From CAYLRF01 sp964385995 (GTDB taxonomy: Bacteria > Bacillota > Clostridia > Lachnospirales > Lachnospiraceae), in NCBI GenBank assembly GCA_964385995.1, contig CAYLRF010000074.1, positions 1 to 5,495 on the forward strand: a stretch of DNA of 5,495 bases, read 5' to 3'. Under the pieces are notes generated by a model. The model saw only the letters and a program-made list of their open reading frames with translations, did no database searches and was not told the origin of the DNA. The position numbers and the translations under genes are program-made. Positions 1-5,495 of this stretch are shown here, piece by piece; the stretch's first letter is position 1; every line of letters starts with the position of its first letter.

Positions 1-5
1 TTTTT

Positions 6-22
6 GCGTGACGATGTCACGC
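6..22. promoter_or_regulatory. Perfect 7-bp inverted repeat, candidate operator
   Basis: GCGTGAC (6-12) and GTCACGC (16-22) are perfect inverted copies separated by GAT. The repeat overlaps the -35 hexamer of the candidate promoter, the position expected for a repressor operator. No U-tract follows on either strand (on the minus strand it is followed by A residues), so it does not look like a terminator. The half-site words recur in the leader of the downstream protease gene. Confidence 0.35.
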
Positions 23-36
23 GGCTATGTTATAGT
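8..36 (+). promoter_or_regulatory. Candidate sigma-A promoter for the phosphodiesterase gene
   Basis: A -10-like hexamer TATAGT (31-36, five of six consensus bases) lies 17 bp downstream of a -35-like hexamer GTGACG (8-13, four of six). This predicts a transcript start near 42-44 and a leader of about 80 nt before the gene. The -35 element lies inside a perfect inverted repeat, which would suit control by a DNA-binding regulator. The call rests only on consensus match and spacing. Confidence 0.45.
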
Positions 37-94
37 ACCCTGCGTGGGATTTGCGAACGCGGATGTGCGGATCGGGATTCCACGCAGGGTATTA
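33..94. repeat. Long inverted repeat, possible leader hairpin
   Basis: Positions 36-50 pair with 77-91 over 15 consecutive positions (fourteen Watson-Crick and one G-U), and the pairing can be extended outward to 33-94 with one more G-U pair. The loop is about 26 nt and contains a small GCG/CGC hairpin. The outer end overlaps the candidate -10 element, so if transcription starts near 43 only the inner eight or so pairs would exist in the mRNA. The full repeat might then act as DNA, or belong to a transcript entering from upstream. It ends 18 nt before the Shine-Dalgarno sequence and has no U-tract. Confidence 0.5.
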
Positions 95-112
95 GTGCGT
101 TCATGTGCTTGA

Positions 113-119
113 AAGGAGG
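113..119 (+). promoter_or_regulatory. Strong ribosome binding site deciding the start at 127
   Basis: AAGGAGG is a near-perfect Shine-Dalgarno sequence. It lies 7 nt before the ATG at 127 and 4 nt before the ATG at 124, so the second of the two adjacent ATG codons has the better spacing. It argues against the longer open frame that reaches back to position 4, which would run through the promoter and hairpin. Confidence 0.85.
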
Positions 120-126
120 CGGCATG

Positions 127-933
127 ATGGATTATTGGCGGCAGAGCCCGAGCAACATATATGTTTCGGGACACAGGGGATGGTCAGGCAAATACCCGGA
201 GAACACCATGGTTTCGTTTAAGGCGGCGGCATCTCTTGACGTGGAGCAGATCGAGACGGACGTGCGGGCCACGAAAGACGGGGAGCTTGTGCTTATGCAC
301 GATTCCAAAGTCGACCGCACTACGGACGGCACGGGATACGTCCGCGAGATGTCATGGGAGAAATTTCATTCGCTTGACGCCGGCAGGTATAAGGGCGAGG
401 AGTTCGAGGGAGTGAAGGCGCCTCTTTTCGAGGAGTTTCTAAGCTGGGTGAAAGAGGATTGCCCGCAGCTTACTCTCAATGTGGAGCTTAAGGATTATCC
501 GAACAAGGTCGGTGACGCGATCGCCCACGACGTCTGCGACAGGACGCTTGCCCTGATCGATGAGTACGGCTTTACGGATCGTGTCGCCATCACCACGTTC
601 AGCGGCGTCCTTCAGGAATATATTTACGGCAAATACGGGAAGAAATACCGTATTCAGACATTCTTCCCGGCGGTCCATTTGGGCGAGATGACGCTGGATC
701 CTTACAGTTTCCCGTATGCGTGCTGCATGTATTCGAGAGAGGAGGGACATCAGGCCGCTTCGCCGGAGGACAACCGCGCCATGGCCGCGAGAGGCGTGCA
801 GCCGTGGGGACCTCCCGAGATAGATACCGAGGAGGAAGTCGACAGGGCCATCAGCGGCGGCACCTGCCTTATCACAAGCAATTATCCGGACAGGATGCTT
901 GACATGCTGCGCCGCAGGGGACTGCACAAATAA
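127..933 (+). CDS. Glycerophosphodiester phosphodiesterase (GDPD family)
   Basis: This gene encodes a 268-residue enzyme expected to hydrolyse glycerophosphodiesters, the deacylated phospholipids, to glycerol-3-phosphate and an alcohol. The GDPD barrel signatures are all visible: HRG at 16-18 followed by PENT at 24-27, the ETDV motif with likely metal ligands Glu43 and Asp45, catalytic-type His16 and His58 (the latter in LVLMHD), TTDGTG at 65-70, and NVELK with Glu120 and Lys122 on the next strand. The C-terminal ITSNYPD resembles the usual ITDxPD end motif with the acidic residue replaced by Asn. There is no signal peptide or membrane segment, so it should be cytosolic, like UgpQ or the short Bacillota enzymes, and the length is normal for that group. 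The start at 127 is chosen from the Shine-Dalgarno spacing; 124 is the alternative. It appears monocistronic. The exact substrate cannot be read from sequence, so no gene symbol is given. Confidence 0.93.
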   Translation: MDYWRQSPSNIYVSGHRGWSGKYPENTMVSFKAAASLDVEQIETDVRATKDGELVLMHDSKVDRTTDGTGYVREMSWEKFHSLDAGRYKGEEFEGVKAPLFEEFLSWVKEDCPQLTLNVELKDYPNKVGDAIAHDVCDRTLALIDEYGFTDRVAITTFSGVLQEYIYGKYGKKYRIQTFFPAVHLGEMTLDPYSFPYACCMYSREEGHQAASPEDNRAMAARGVQPWGPPEIDTEEEVDRAISGGTCLITSNYPDRMLDMLRRRGLHK

Positions 934-1115
934 GCGGCGCGGGTGACCGTGCCCGGCATTTGCGGGAGACTGTCCTAAACTCCAAACGCAAAATTGCCAA
1001 GTGGGGAATGGTATTAAAGATATACCACTCTGTAGCGCAAAAGGGGAGACACAAACGGATAGTAGCTCTCAGTTAGAACAGAAAGTGGCGGCTAATTGTT
1101 GCCGGGAAACTTTAT
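934..1115 (+). other. Non-coding stretch, possible 3' UTR or structured RNA
   Basis: No supported gene lies here. Several short hairpins can be drawn: CGGG/CCCG around 939-954, GCAA/TTGC around 988-997, TGGTAT/ATACCA (1009-1014 with 1022-1027), and GGCGGC/GTTGCC (about 1087-1103, with two G-U pairs). Together with the terminator just downstream this could be the long 3' UTR of the phosphodiesterase mRNA or a separate small RNA. A -35-like TTGCCA (994-999) exists, but the nearest -10-like word, GATATA, is 19 bp away and weak. I compared it by eye with the consensus of common riboswitches (SAM, TPP, lysine, cobalamin, yybP-ykoY, c-di-GMP, glycine) and found no convincing match. It is also not a tRNA, because the apparent D-arm does not pair and there is no T-arm. 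Confidence 0.3.
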
Positions 1116-1151
1116 AAGCTCCCACGGACATCGCGCTGCGGGAGCTTTTTT
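1116..1151 (+). terminator. Rho-independent terminator
   Basis: AAGCTCCC (1116-1123) pairs perfectly with GGGAGCTT (1140-1147). Further pairs are possible inside after one A-C mismatch. The stem is followed directly by a U-tract (six T at 1146-1151). It lies 182 bp after the phosphodiesterase stop and upstream of the next promoter, so it should separate the two genes. An upstream segment (1102-1107) can pair with 1120-1127 and would disrupt this stem, so it might also act as a conditional terminator. Confidence 0.85.
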
Positions 1152-1162
1152 CGTACGGAATA

Positions 1163-1191
1163 TTTCCAAATTCCCCATAAAGGACTATAAT
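1163..1191 (+). promoter_or_regulatory. Candidate sigma-A promoter for the protease gene
   Basis: A perfect TATAAT (1186-1191) lies 17 bp downstream of TTTCCA (1163-1168, four of six -35 consensus bases). Transcription would start near 1198, giving a leader of about 130 nt before the start codon at 1329. The promoter begins only 11 bp after the U-tract of the preceding terminator, a typical arrangement between independent units. Confidence 0.6.
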
Positions 1192-1215
1192 AAGGCATTG
1201 TCACGCGGATATACA

Positions 1216-1224
1216 GGGGGGGGG
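1216..1224 (+). repeat. Homopolymer run of nine G residues
   Basis: An uninterrupted G9 tract lies in the predicted 5' leader of the protease gene, roughly 20 nt after the predicted transcript start. It sits between TCACGC (1201-1206) and GCGTGA (1229-1234), which are inverted copies of each other. Runs of this length are prone to slipped-strand length change and also to sequencing or assembly error. It is outside any reading frame I can support, so a length change would affect leader spacing or structure and not the protein. Confidence 0.9.
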
Positions 1225-1304
1225 CATTGCGTGAATATATGCCATCGGTGACATGCCGATCGCTCCGTAACGGGTAAGATTCCGACAGGGACGTCAGAAT
1301 CAAA

Positions 1305-1412
1305 CCGGACATGAGGAAGGACCGAAACATGAGACAAAACAGGAATTTGAGGAAGGATTCGGACATAAGGAAGAATTCGGACATGAGGAAAATGTTGAAC
1401 GTGAGGAAAATC
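1305..1412 (+). repeat. Six 18-bp imperfect tandem repeats across the start site
   Basis: Units begin at 1305, 1323, 1341, 1359, 1377 and 1395, with a common form close to TCGGACATGAGGAAGGAT. They encode the six-residue motif x-(D/N)-(M/L/I/V)-R-(K/Q)-x. The central codon of each unit is ATG, ATG, TTG, ATA, ATG and GTG in order (1311, 1329, 1347, 1365, 1383, 1401), all the same frame. In most units this codon is followed by a purine-rich GAGGAAG-like word that lies 8-9 nt before the next unit's codon. The array covers the leader end, the start codon and the basic n-region of the signal peptide. Confidence 0.85.
1313..1320 (+). promoter_or_regulatory. Ribosome binding site deciding the start at 1329
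   Basis: GAGGAAGG lies 8 nt before the ATG at 1329, the best Shine-Dalgarno and spacing among the candidate starts. The in-frame ATG at 1311 has no good site at the right distance, and an in-frame stop at 1275-1277 excludes anything further upstream. Similar sites precede the in-frame ATG at 1383 (AAGGAAG, 9 nt) and GTG at 1401 (GAGGAAA, 9 nt). Confidence 0.65.
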
Positions 1413-4400
1413 ACGGCGGTGCTGCTGCTTATCGCCATGCTGGTCGGAGTCGGCGGGCAGTCATTGCCGCTTATGGCGGCGGACACAGGCGGCGGACGGG
1501 AGCTTAAGCTGACTGAGATTGATCCGGAGTTTGACGTGAGGCTTCCGGGCTCTGCGACTGACGACACGGGAGATAAGGAAGGCGAGACGGCGGACTTTTC
1601 GGACGATGACGTGGTGCGCGTTTCCATAGTCCTTAAGAAGGAGCCTGTCATCGAAAAAGGGTATTCTCTTACGGGGATGCGTAAGGATAAGAAGGCGATC
1701 GCTTACCGCGAAAAGCTCCTGAAAGAGCAGGATAAGGTGACGGCGAAGATAGAGAAAAAGGTCCTTGGCGGGAAAGAGCTGGCTGTCAAGACCAACCTCG
1801 CTCTCGTCGCGAACGTCATTTCCGCGGACGTGAAATACGGACAGATAGACGACATAAAAAAGGTGTCGGGAGTAAAGGACGTCGTCATCGAACAAATCTA
1901 CGAGCCTTATGAGGATCCTTTAGATCAGGAGTCCGGGTCGACCGAAGACGCGAAAAAAACCGGAGCCGGCGCGGGCACAGTTTCAAGCGCGGACGAGAAA
2001 AAGAGCGGCGCGGGAGCGTACGGCGGAGCGGGCACGAAGATAGCGATCCTCGACTCAGGCGTGAATTACGATCATGCTTCATTTAACGGCGACGCGCTCC
2101 TGTATTCGTTGGGCGAGTCAGCCACGGACAGCGACGGCGACGGCACCGTAAGCGAGGAGGAGAAACGAGAATACATCGACGGACTGGGGCTGATGGACAA
2201 AGACGACGTGACAAAAGCGGTTGAAGCCGGGAAGCTTCTCGCGGCAAAGGATCTCAAGTCCGGCAAGCTCTACAGGAACGCCAAGGTCCCCTTCGCGTAT
2301 AATTACTGTGACAGCGACGCGGAGGAAGTGAAGAACGCCACGGGAGGGATTCACGGCTCTCATGTGGCCGGCATAGCCGCGGCGAACGCCTATCTTCCGG
2401 ACGGGGACTCATTTACGCCCGCCGATGACGCCGAGCAGGTGGTGGGCGCCGCGCCGGACGCGCAGATACTGAACATGAAGGTCATGGGCTACGGTCTTTG
2501 CACCGACGCGGTGGTGGCGGCGGCCATAGAAGACTCGATCATCCTCGGGGCAGACGTGCTGAATCTCTCATTCGGCACCGCGAAGGTCGGATACTCGTGC
2601 AGCGACGCCGTATACGGGGACGTTCTTATCAGGCTTCTCGAGAAAGGCATGACCATCTTAGGGGCGGTCGGAAATGACGGCTCGTGGGTGCTTAATAACA
2701 GGAAAAAAAGCGAGGTCCTGCCGCCTTACCTCTATGCCGATGATATAAACTGGGATACCACCACGCCGCCGTCGTCGTACGCGGACATCATGGGTGTGGC
2801 GTGGGCGGACGGCCCGGAGGCTGCCGATCTGGAGGGTTTCCCGTCGGTGGAATCTCTGCTTGCCTATCCGACGATCGACGAGTACAGCTCCTACGGTATT
2901 CCAAGCAGTCTGAAGCTTCAGCCGGAGATCACGGCTTTCGGGACGAACATCAATTCCGTGAAGGGCGACACGGATGATGAATACAAAAAGCTTTCGGGGA
3001 CGTCCATGGCATCCCCCGAGGCGGCGGGCATGGCAGCCCGTATTTATCAGTATATCAGGCAGAAAGACCCGCGCTTCGGCGGGAAAAGCTTCCTCGAGAA
3101 GGCGCAGGAGATCGACAAAAATACGAACGCGGGCAAGATCGTCGCGGGCCTTCTCATGTCCACGGCTTCTCCCATGAAGGAGAAAGACGCGTATTATTAC
3201 ACGCTTATGCGTCAGGGAGCCGGACTCGCTAACGTGGAAGAGGCGCTCGCCGCGCAGTCATTCATTGACATGAAAAATGATCCGAGAGGGCGAGTCAAGG
3301 CCGAGGTCGGCGACAGCGAGGATGGGAGTTTTAAGTTTTCATTCACGATCAACAATGTCAGCGGGACGAAGAGATATTATTCCCTTAACACCGACCTTTT
3401 CACGCAGAAAATCGACGAAAAGGACGGCACGAAATGGCTCTCGGAGCAGACGAGAAAGCTCGAAGCGACCGTCACATATTCATCGGGAGGGCACCCGCTG
3501 GATTTCGCCACGGCGATTTCAGCCGATGTGAACCGTGACGGAAAAACCGACGATAAAGACGCTACGGCGCTGCTTGACTACATCTCCGGGAAGGAGCGGG
3601 GAGCGGATCTGAACCTTGCAGCCGGCGATCTTGACGATGATAATGAGTACACCGCCCATGACGCGCACCTTATACTGGCAGGTCTCGCGAAGAAGGGCGT
3701 CGCCGTGCCCGCCGGATCATCCGTCACGATAGACGTCGACATACGGGTGACGGACAAACTTGAAGGGTTCTCTAAAGGGGCGTATCTGGAGGGATTTACA
3801 TACGTCACCCCGGTCATGAGAGGAGATGACGCGTCTCTATCCTCCCGCGACGCGGTTCACTCCATACCGATAATCGGTTATTGCGGAAATTGGTCCGAGC
3901 CGTCCATGTTTGACCGAAACACCTACGTGGATAAGCTCTATCTCGGAAATACGACGCAGCCTTACACCACTTCCGACGTTGACATCAACTGCCTTACTTA
4001 TCTGGATGACAACGGGAATAAATACCGTCTGGACGGCAACCCGTTCATGAAGGAAGATGAGTATCCGCAGGAGAAACTTGCCATAAGCGCGGACAGCATT
4101 ATTTACAGCATGGAAATTTCCCTCATCCGTCCCGCGGCGGCGCAGGCGTTCGTCGTGATGGTTAAGGATAAGGACGGCAAACGCGAGGTTAGGTACGTCG
4201 ACTCATTCACCAGACACGCGGCGAGCGCATTTAACAACGGGGGAAAATGGAATTTCAGCGAGACTCTCATAGCCGTAAATAACAGGCTTCGCGACATGAA
4301 TGTGAAGGAAGGCGAGGTGGTGGAGCTCGGAGCCGTCGCCATACCCGAGTATTATGAGGAAAACGGCGAGATCACGATTGAGCGGTTCAAAAAACTCATA

Positions 4401-5495
4401 GAGGAAGACGAACTGGGTTCCGGGGCGTACATGCTCTCCACGGTGACGGTGGACAGCGAGGCTCCCACCTGTAAAGCGAATGTGACGACAGACGGCAAAA
4501 TCGAAGTCACCGCGACGGACAACAAGAACGTGGCCTATATCGGGATGTACAACACGAGCGGCACGAAAAAATACGATGAGGCGATACCGCAGACGAGCGA
4601 AAAAGACGGCGAGTCAGTCGGAACAGGGAGCCTCGATACGTCGAAGCTTAAGAGCGGCGCGGAGTATGTCCTGGTGGCGGGCGATTACGCGGGAAATGTC
4701 ACCATGTACCGCTTCACATACGGGGATAAATCGTTGTCGGAATCGAACGGGACGCTCGTTTATGTGCGCGAGACTAAAGATCCCGCCGAGTTATGCCGCG
4801 GCTCATGGCTCCTTACGGATCCGGAGAAGTTGGCCGTCAACACTTACGCGTTTGACAATCTGACCGTATGCGCGGCATATACGGATCCGAACGCATATGT
4901 GATCGCCGGGGCTGACGCGGCGGGAGATTATATATGGCAGGCGTGTGAGGACGGACGGCTGTATGTCGCGCCGCTTGACTGTCTGAACGATCGTATACTG
5001 CTTAGCGATCTTGCCGCCGCGGGTGTCGGCACGGTACGCGACCTGACATTTAACGGCGATTCGCAAATGCTTTATGCCGTAGACGGTAGCGACGTGATCC
5101 GAAAAATAGACCCCGTCACCGGGGATGTGAGCGCGGCCGCGACTGTTACCGTGAGTGGAGAAGGAGTCTGCCTCTACGGGCTTGCTGCCGCGGATGACGG
5201 AGCGATGTACGCCACGTATTACGACGCGGACGCGAAGGAGAATTACATACTTAAGATAGAGCTTGGCGATATCGAAGATGAGTCGAAAGAGGCGAAGGAC
5301 TCGAAGGACGCGGCGAGCGACGGAGCGTCCCGGAAGGTATCGGTGGGTGAAAGCGGCGCACCGCTTACAGGCCTTGACGGGTCTCCATATATCAGTCTTG
5401 CGTGGGAGAAGAGCGAGGGCCGGCTTCTCGCGGCGTTCTCGAAAGAGTTTGACACATACAGCAACGATAATATTCTCTACAGTATCTCGCCGGAG
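1329..5495 (+). CDS. Secreted multidomain S8 subtilase (lactocepin/C5a-peptidase-like), 3' partial
   Basis: An open frame of 1389 codons runs to the last base with no stop, so the C-terminus and any wall anchor are missing. It should be an exported serine endopeptidase at the cell envelope. In order: a 27-residue basic n-region made of six-residue repeats, a hydrophobic segment (28-43) and a likely cleavage after MAA at 51; an I9-type propeptide (about 94-193) with strands ending VSGVKDVVIEQ; a Gly/Ser/Glu linker (194-232); and the S8 catalytic domain (about 233-640). The triad is Asp242 (IAILDSGV), His342 (HGSHVAGI) and Ser559 (GTSMASP), with oxyanion Asn449 (VGNDG), so it looks active. An EF-hand-like loop lies at 267-278. 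Residues 648-828 resemble the Fn3_5 domain of C5a peptidase, interrupted by dockerin-type repeats (733-785). IPIIGYCGNW (846-855) matches the next lactocepin-type beta domain. An Ig-like domain ending DYAGN (about 1042-1132) and propeller-like repeats (from about 1165) follow. The start rests on the Shine-Dalgarno site; Met19 and Met22 are alternatives giving a more usual signal peptide length. Substrate unknown. Confidence 0.93.
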   Translation, partial: MRQNRNLRKDSDIRKNSDMRKMLNVRKITAVLLLIAMLVGVGGQSLPLMAADTGGGRELKLTEIDPEFDVRLPGSATDDTGDKEGETADFSDDDVVRVSIVLKKEPVIEKGYSLTGMRKDKKAIAYREKLLKEQDKVTAKIEKKVLGGKELAVKTNLALVANVISADVKYGQIDDIKKVSGVKDVVIEQIYEPYEDPLDQESGSTEDAKKTGAGAGTVSSADEKKSGAGAYGGAGTKIAILDSGVNYDHASFNGDALLYSLGESATDSDGDGTVSEEEKREYIDGLGLMDKDDVTKAVEAGKLLAAKDLKSGKLYRNAKVPFAYNYCDSDAEEVKNATGGIHGSHVAGIAAANAYLPDGDSFTPADDAEQVVGAAPDAQILNMKVMGYGLCTDAVVAAAIEDSIILGADVLNLSFGTAKVGYSCSDAVYGDVLIRLLEKGMTILGAVGNDGSWVLNNRKKSEVLPPYLYADDINWDTTTPPSSYADIMGVAWADGPEAADLEGFPSVESLLAYPTIDEYSSYGIPSSLKLQPEITAFGTNINSVKGDTDDEYKKLSGTSMASPEAAGMAARIYQYIRQKDPRFGGKSFLEKAQEIDKNTNAGKIVAGLLMSTASPMKEKDAYYYTLMRQGAGLANVEEALAAQSFIDMKNDPRGRVKAEVGDSEDGSFKFSFTINNVSGTKRYYSLNTDLFTQKIDEKDGTKWLSEQTRKLEATVTYSSGGHPLDFATAISADVNRDGKTDDKDATALLDYISGKERGADLNLAAGDLDDDNEYTAHDAHLILAGLAKKGVAVPAGSSVTIDVDIRVTDKLEGFSKGAYLEGFTYVTPVMRGDDASLSSRDAVHSIPIIGYCGNWSEPSMFDRNTYVDKLYLGNTTQPYTTSDVDINCLTYLDDNGNKYRLDGNPFMKEDEYPQEKLAISADSIIYSMEISLIRPAAAQAFVVMVKDKDGKREVRYVDSFTRHAASAFNNGGKWNFSETLIAVNNRLRDMNVKEGEVVELGAVAIPEYYEENGEITIERFKKLIEEDELGSGAYMLSTVTVDSEAPTCKANVTTDGKIEVTATDNKNVAYIGMYNTSGTKKYDEAIPQTSEKDGESVGTGSLDTSKLKSGAEYVLVAGDYAGNVTMYRFTYGDKSLSESNGTLVYVRETKDPAELCRGSWLLTDPEKLAVNTYAFDNLTVCAAYTDPNAYVIAGADAAGDYIWQACEDGRLYVAPLDCLNDRILLSDLAAAGVGTVRDLTFNGDSQMLYAVDGSDVIRKIDPVTGDVSAAATVTVSGEGVCLYGLAAADDGAMYATYYDADAKENYILKIELGDIEDESKEAKDSKDAASDGASRKVSVGESGAPLTGLDGSPYISLAWEKSEGRLLAAFSKEFDTYSNDNILYSISPE
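2127..2162 (+). other. EF-hand-like calcium loop within the catalytic domain
   Basis: Residues 267-278 of the protease read DSDGDGTVSEEE. This fits the canonical 12-residue calcium loop, with Asp at 1, 3 and 5, Gly at 6, a hydrophobic residue at 8 and Glu at 12. It sits between the catalytic Asp242 and His342, in a stretch of about 100 residues that is much longer than the 32-residue spacing of classical subtilisin. Calcium binding that stabilises the fold is the likely role. The loop match is seen directly; the role is inferred. Confidence 0.6.
3525..3683 (+). other. Dockerin type I-like repeat pair within the protease
   Basis: Two 12-residue calcium loops stand 34 residues apart. Residues 733-744 have Asp, Asn, Asp, Asp and Asp at positions 1, 3, 5, 9 and 12 (DVNRDGKTDDKD), followed by the helix ATALLDYISG. 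Residues 767-778 have Asp, Asp, Asp, Thr and Asp at the same positions (DLDDDNEYTAHD), followed by the helix AHLILAGL. Loop plus helix twice, with the AxxLLxYI-type helix, is the dockerin type I pattern. The flanking sequence on both sides looks like the two halves of one Fn3_5-type domain, so the pair is nested. Binding to a cohesin is possible, but many such modules in envelope proteases may serve only as calcium-dependent spacers. No cohesin is in the window. Confidence 0.75.

Noticed and set aside
4..123. N-terminal extension of the phosphodiesterase to a TTG at position 4 or the ATG at 103
   Set aside because: The extension would run through a good promoter and a long hairpin, has no family similarity, and lacks a ribosome binding site. 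The AAGGAGG site points to 127 (or 124).
439..927. Minus-strand open frame of 162 codons opposite the phosphodiesterase
   Set aside because: It is antisense to a clear enzyme gene, has no ribosome binding site or recognisable domain, and is the shadow frame expected in GC-rich coding DNA.
939..954. Hairpin CGGG/CCCG just after the phosphodiesterase stop as its terminator
   Set aside because: The stem is short with G-U pairs and no U-tract follows; the terminator at 1116-1151 is much stronger.
1050..1110. tRNA-like wording (TAGCTC then CAGTT) in the intergenic region
   Set aside because: The supposed D-arm does not base-pair, there is no T-arm GGTTCGAATCC-like sequence, and no acceptor stem can be closed.
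1239..1277. Upstream 12-codon open frame in the protease leader, in frame with the main gene
   Set aside because: It has no Shine-Dalgarno at a workable distance (the G-run is about 14 nt away) and no sign of a leader-peptide pattern such as runs of one amino acid.
1112..1895. Overlapping minus-strand open frames of 179 and 144 codons
   Set aside because: They lie opposite the signal peptide, propeptide and terminator of the plus-strand gene, have low-complexity Ser/Leu/Arg composition, and overlap each other. No initiation signals were seen.
1..5495. CRISPR array, defence island, transposon or prophage
   Set aside because: No spaced direct repeats, no transposase or phage-like proteins, and no nuclease cassette were seen. 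The only tandem repeats are the 18-bp units within the start of the protease gene.

Overview
The window looks like chromosomal DNA from a fairly GC-rich, low-complexity-genome Gram-positive anaerobe, most likely a gut- or rumen-type Clostridia (Lachnospiraceae or a relative). The clues are strong AGGAGG-type ribosome binding sites, a compact cytosolic glycerophosphodiesterase typical of Bacillota, a very large secreted lactocepin/C5a-peptidase-like subtilase carrying dockerin-type repeats, and a codon mix rich in AGG/AGA and ATA. This placement is inference; nothing in the window fixes the taxon.

Layout. Positions 1-123 hold a promoter-like region with two inverted repeats. Positions 127-933 encode a complete glycerophosphodiester phosphodiesterase. 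Positions 934-1115 are non-coding and end in a clear intrinsic terminator (1116-1151); this stretch can form several hairpins, including one that competes with the terminator. A second promoter (1163-1191) then drives a long leader containing a run of nine G residues. The leader ends in an array of six 18-bp imperfect repeats that runs through the start site of the second gene. From 1329 to the last base is one uninterrupted reading frame of 1389 codons: signal peptide, I9-type propeptide, S8 catalytic domain, Fn3-like domain with a dockerin-type calcium module nested inside it, further beta-rich domains, an Ig-like domain and the beginning of a propeller-like region. Its stop codon lies beyond the window.

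How they work together. The two genes are on the same strand but a terminator and a separate promoter lie between them, so they are probably independent units. The first should release glycerol-3-phosphate from glycerophosphodiesters inside the cell. The second should be an exported, calcium-stabilised cell-envelope protease for protein or peptide use, or for acting on host or neighbour proteins. The two promoter regions share a 10-bp word (TGTCACGCGG) and GCGTGA/TCACGC half-sites, which hints at a common regulator but is not proof.

I found no CRISPR array, tRNA, rRNA, transposase or defence cassette. The most unusual points are the start-codon/Shine-Dalgarno repeat array, the calcium module nested within the Fn3-like domain, and the G-tract in the protease leader.
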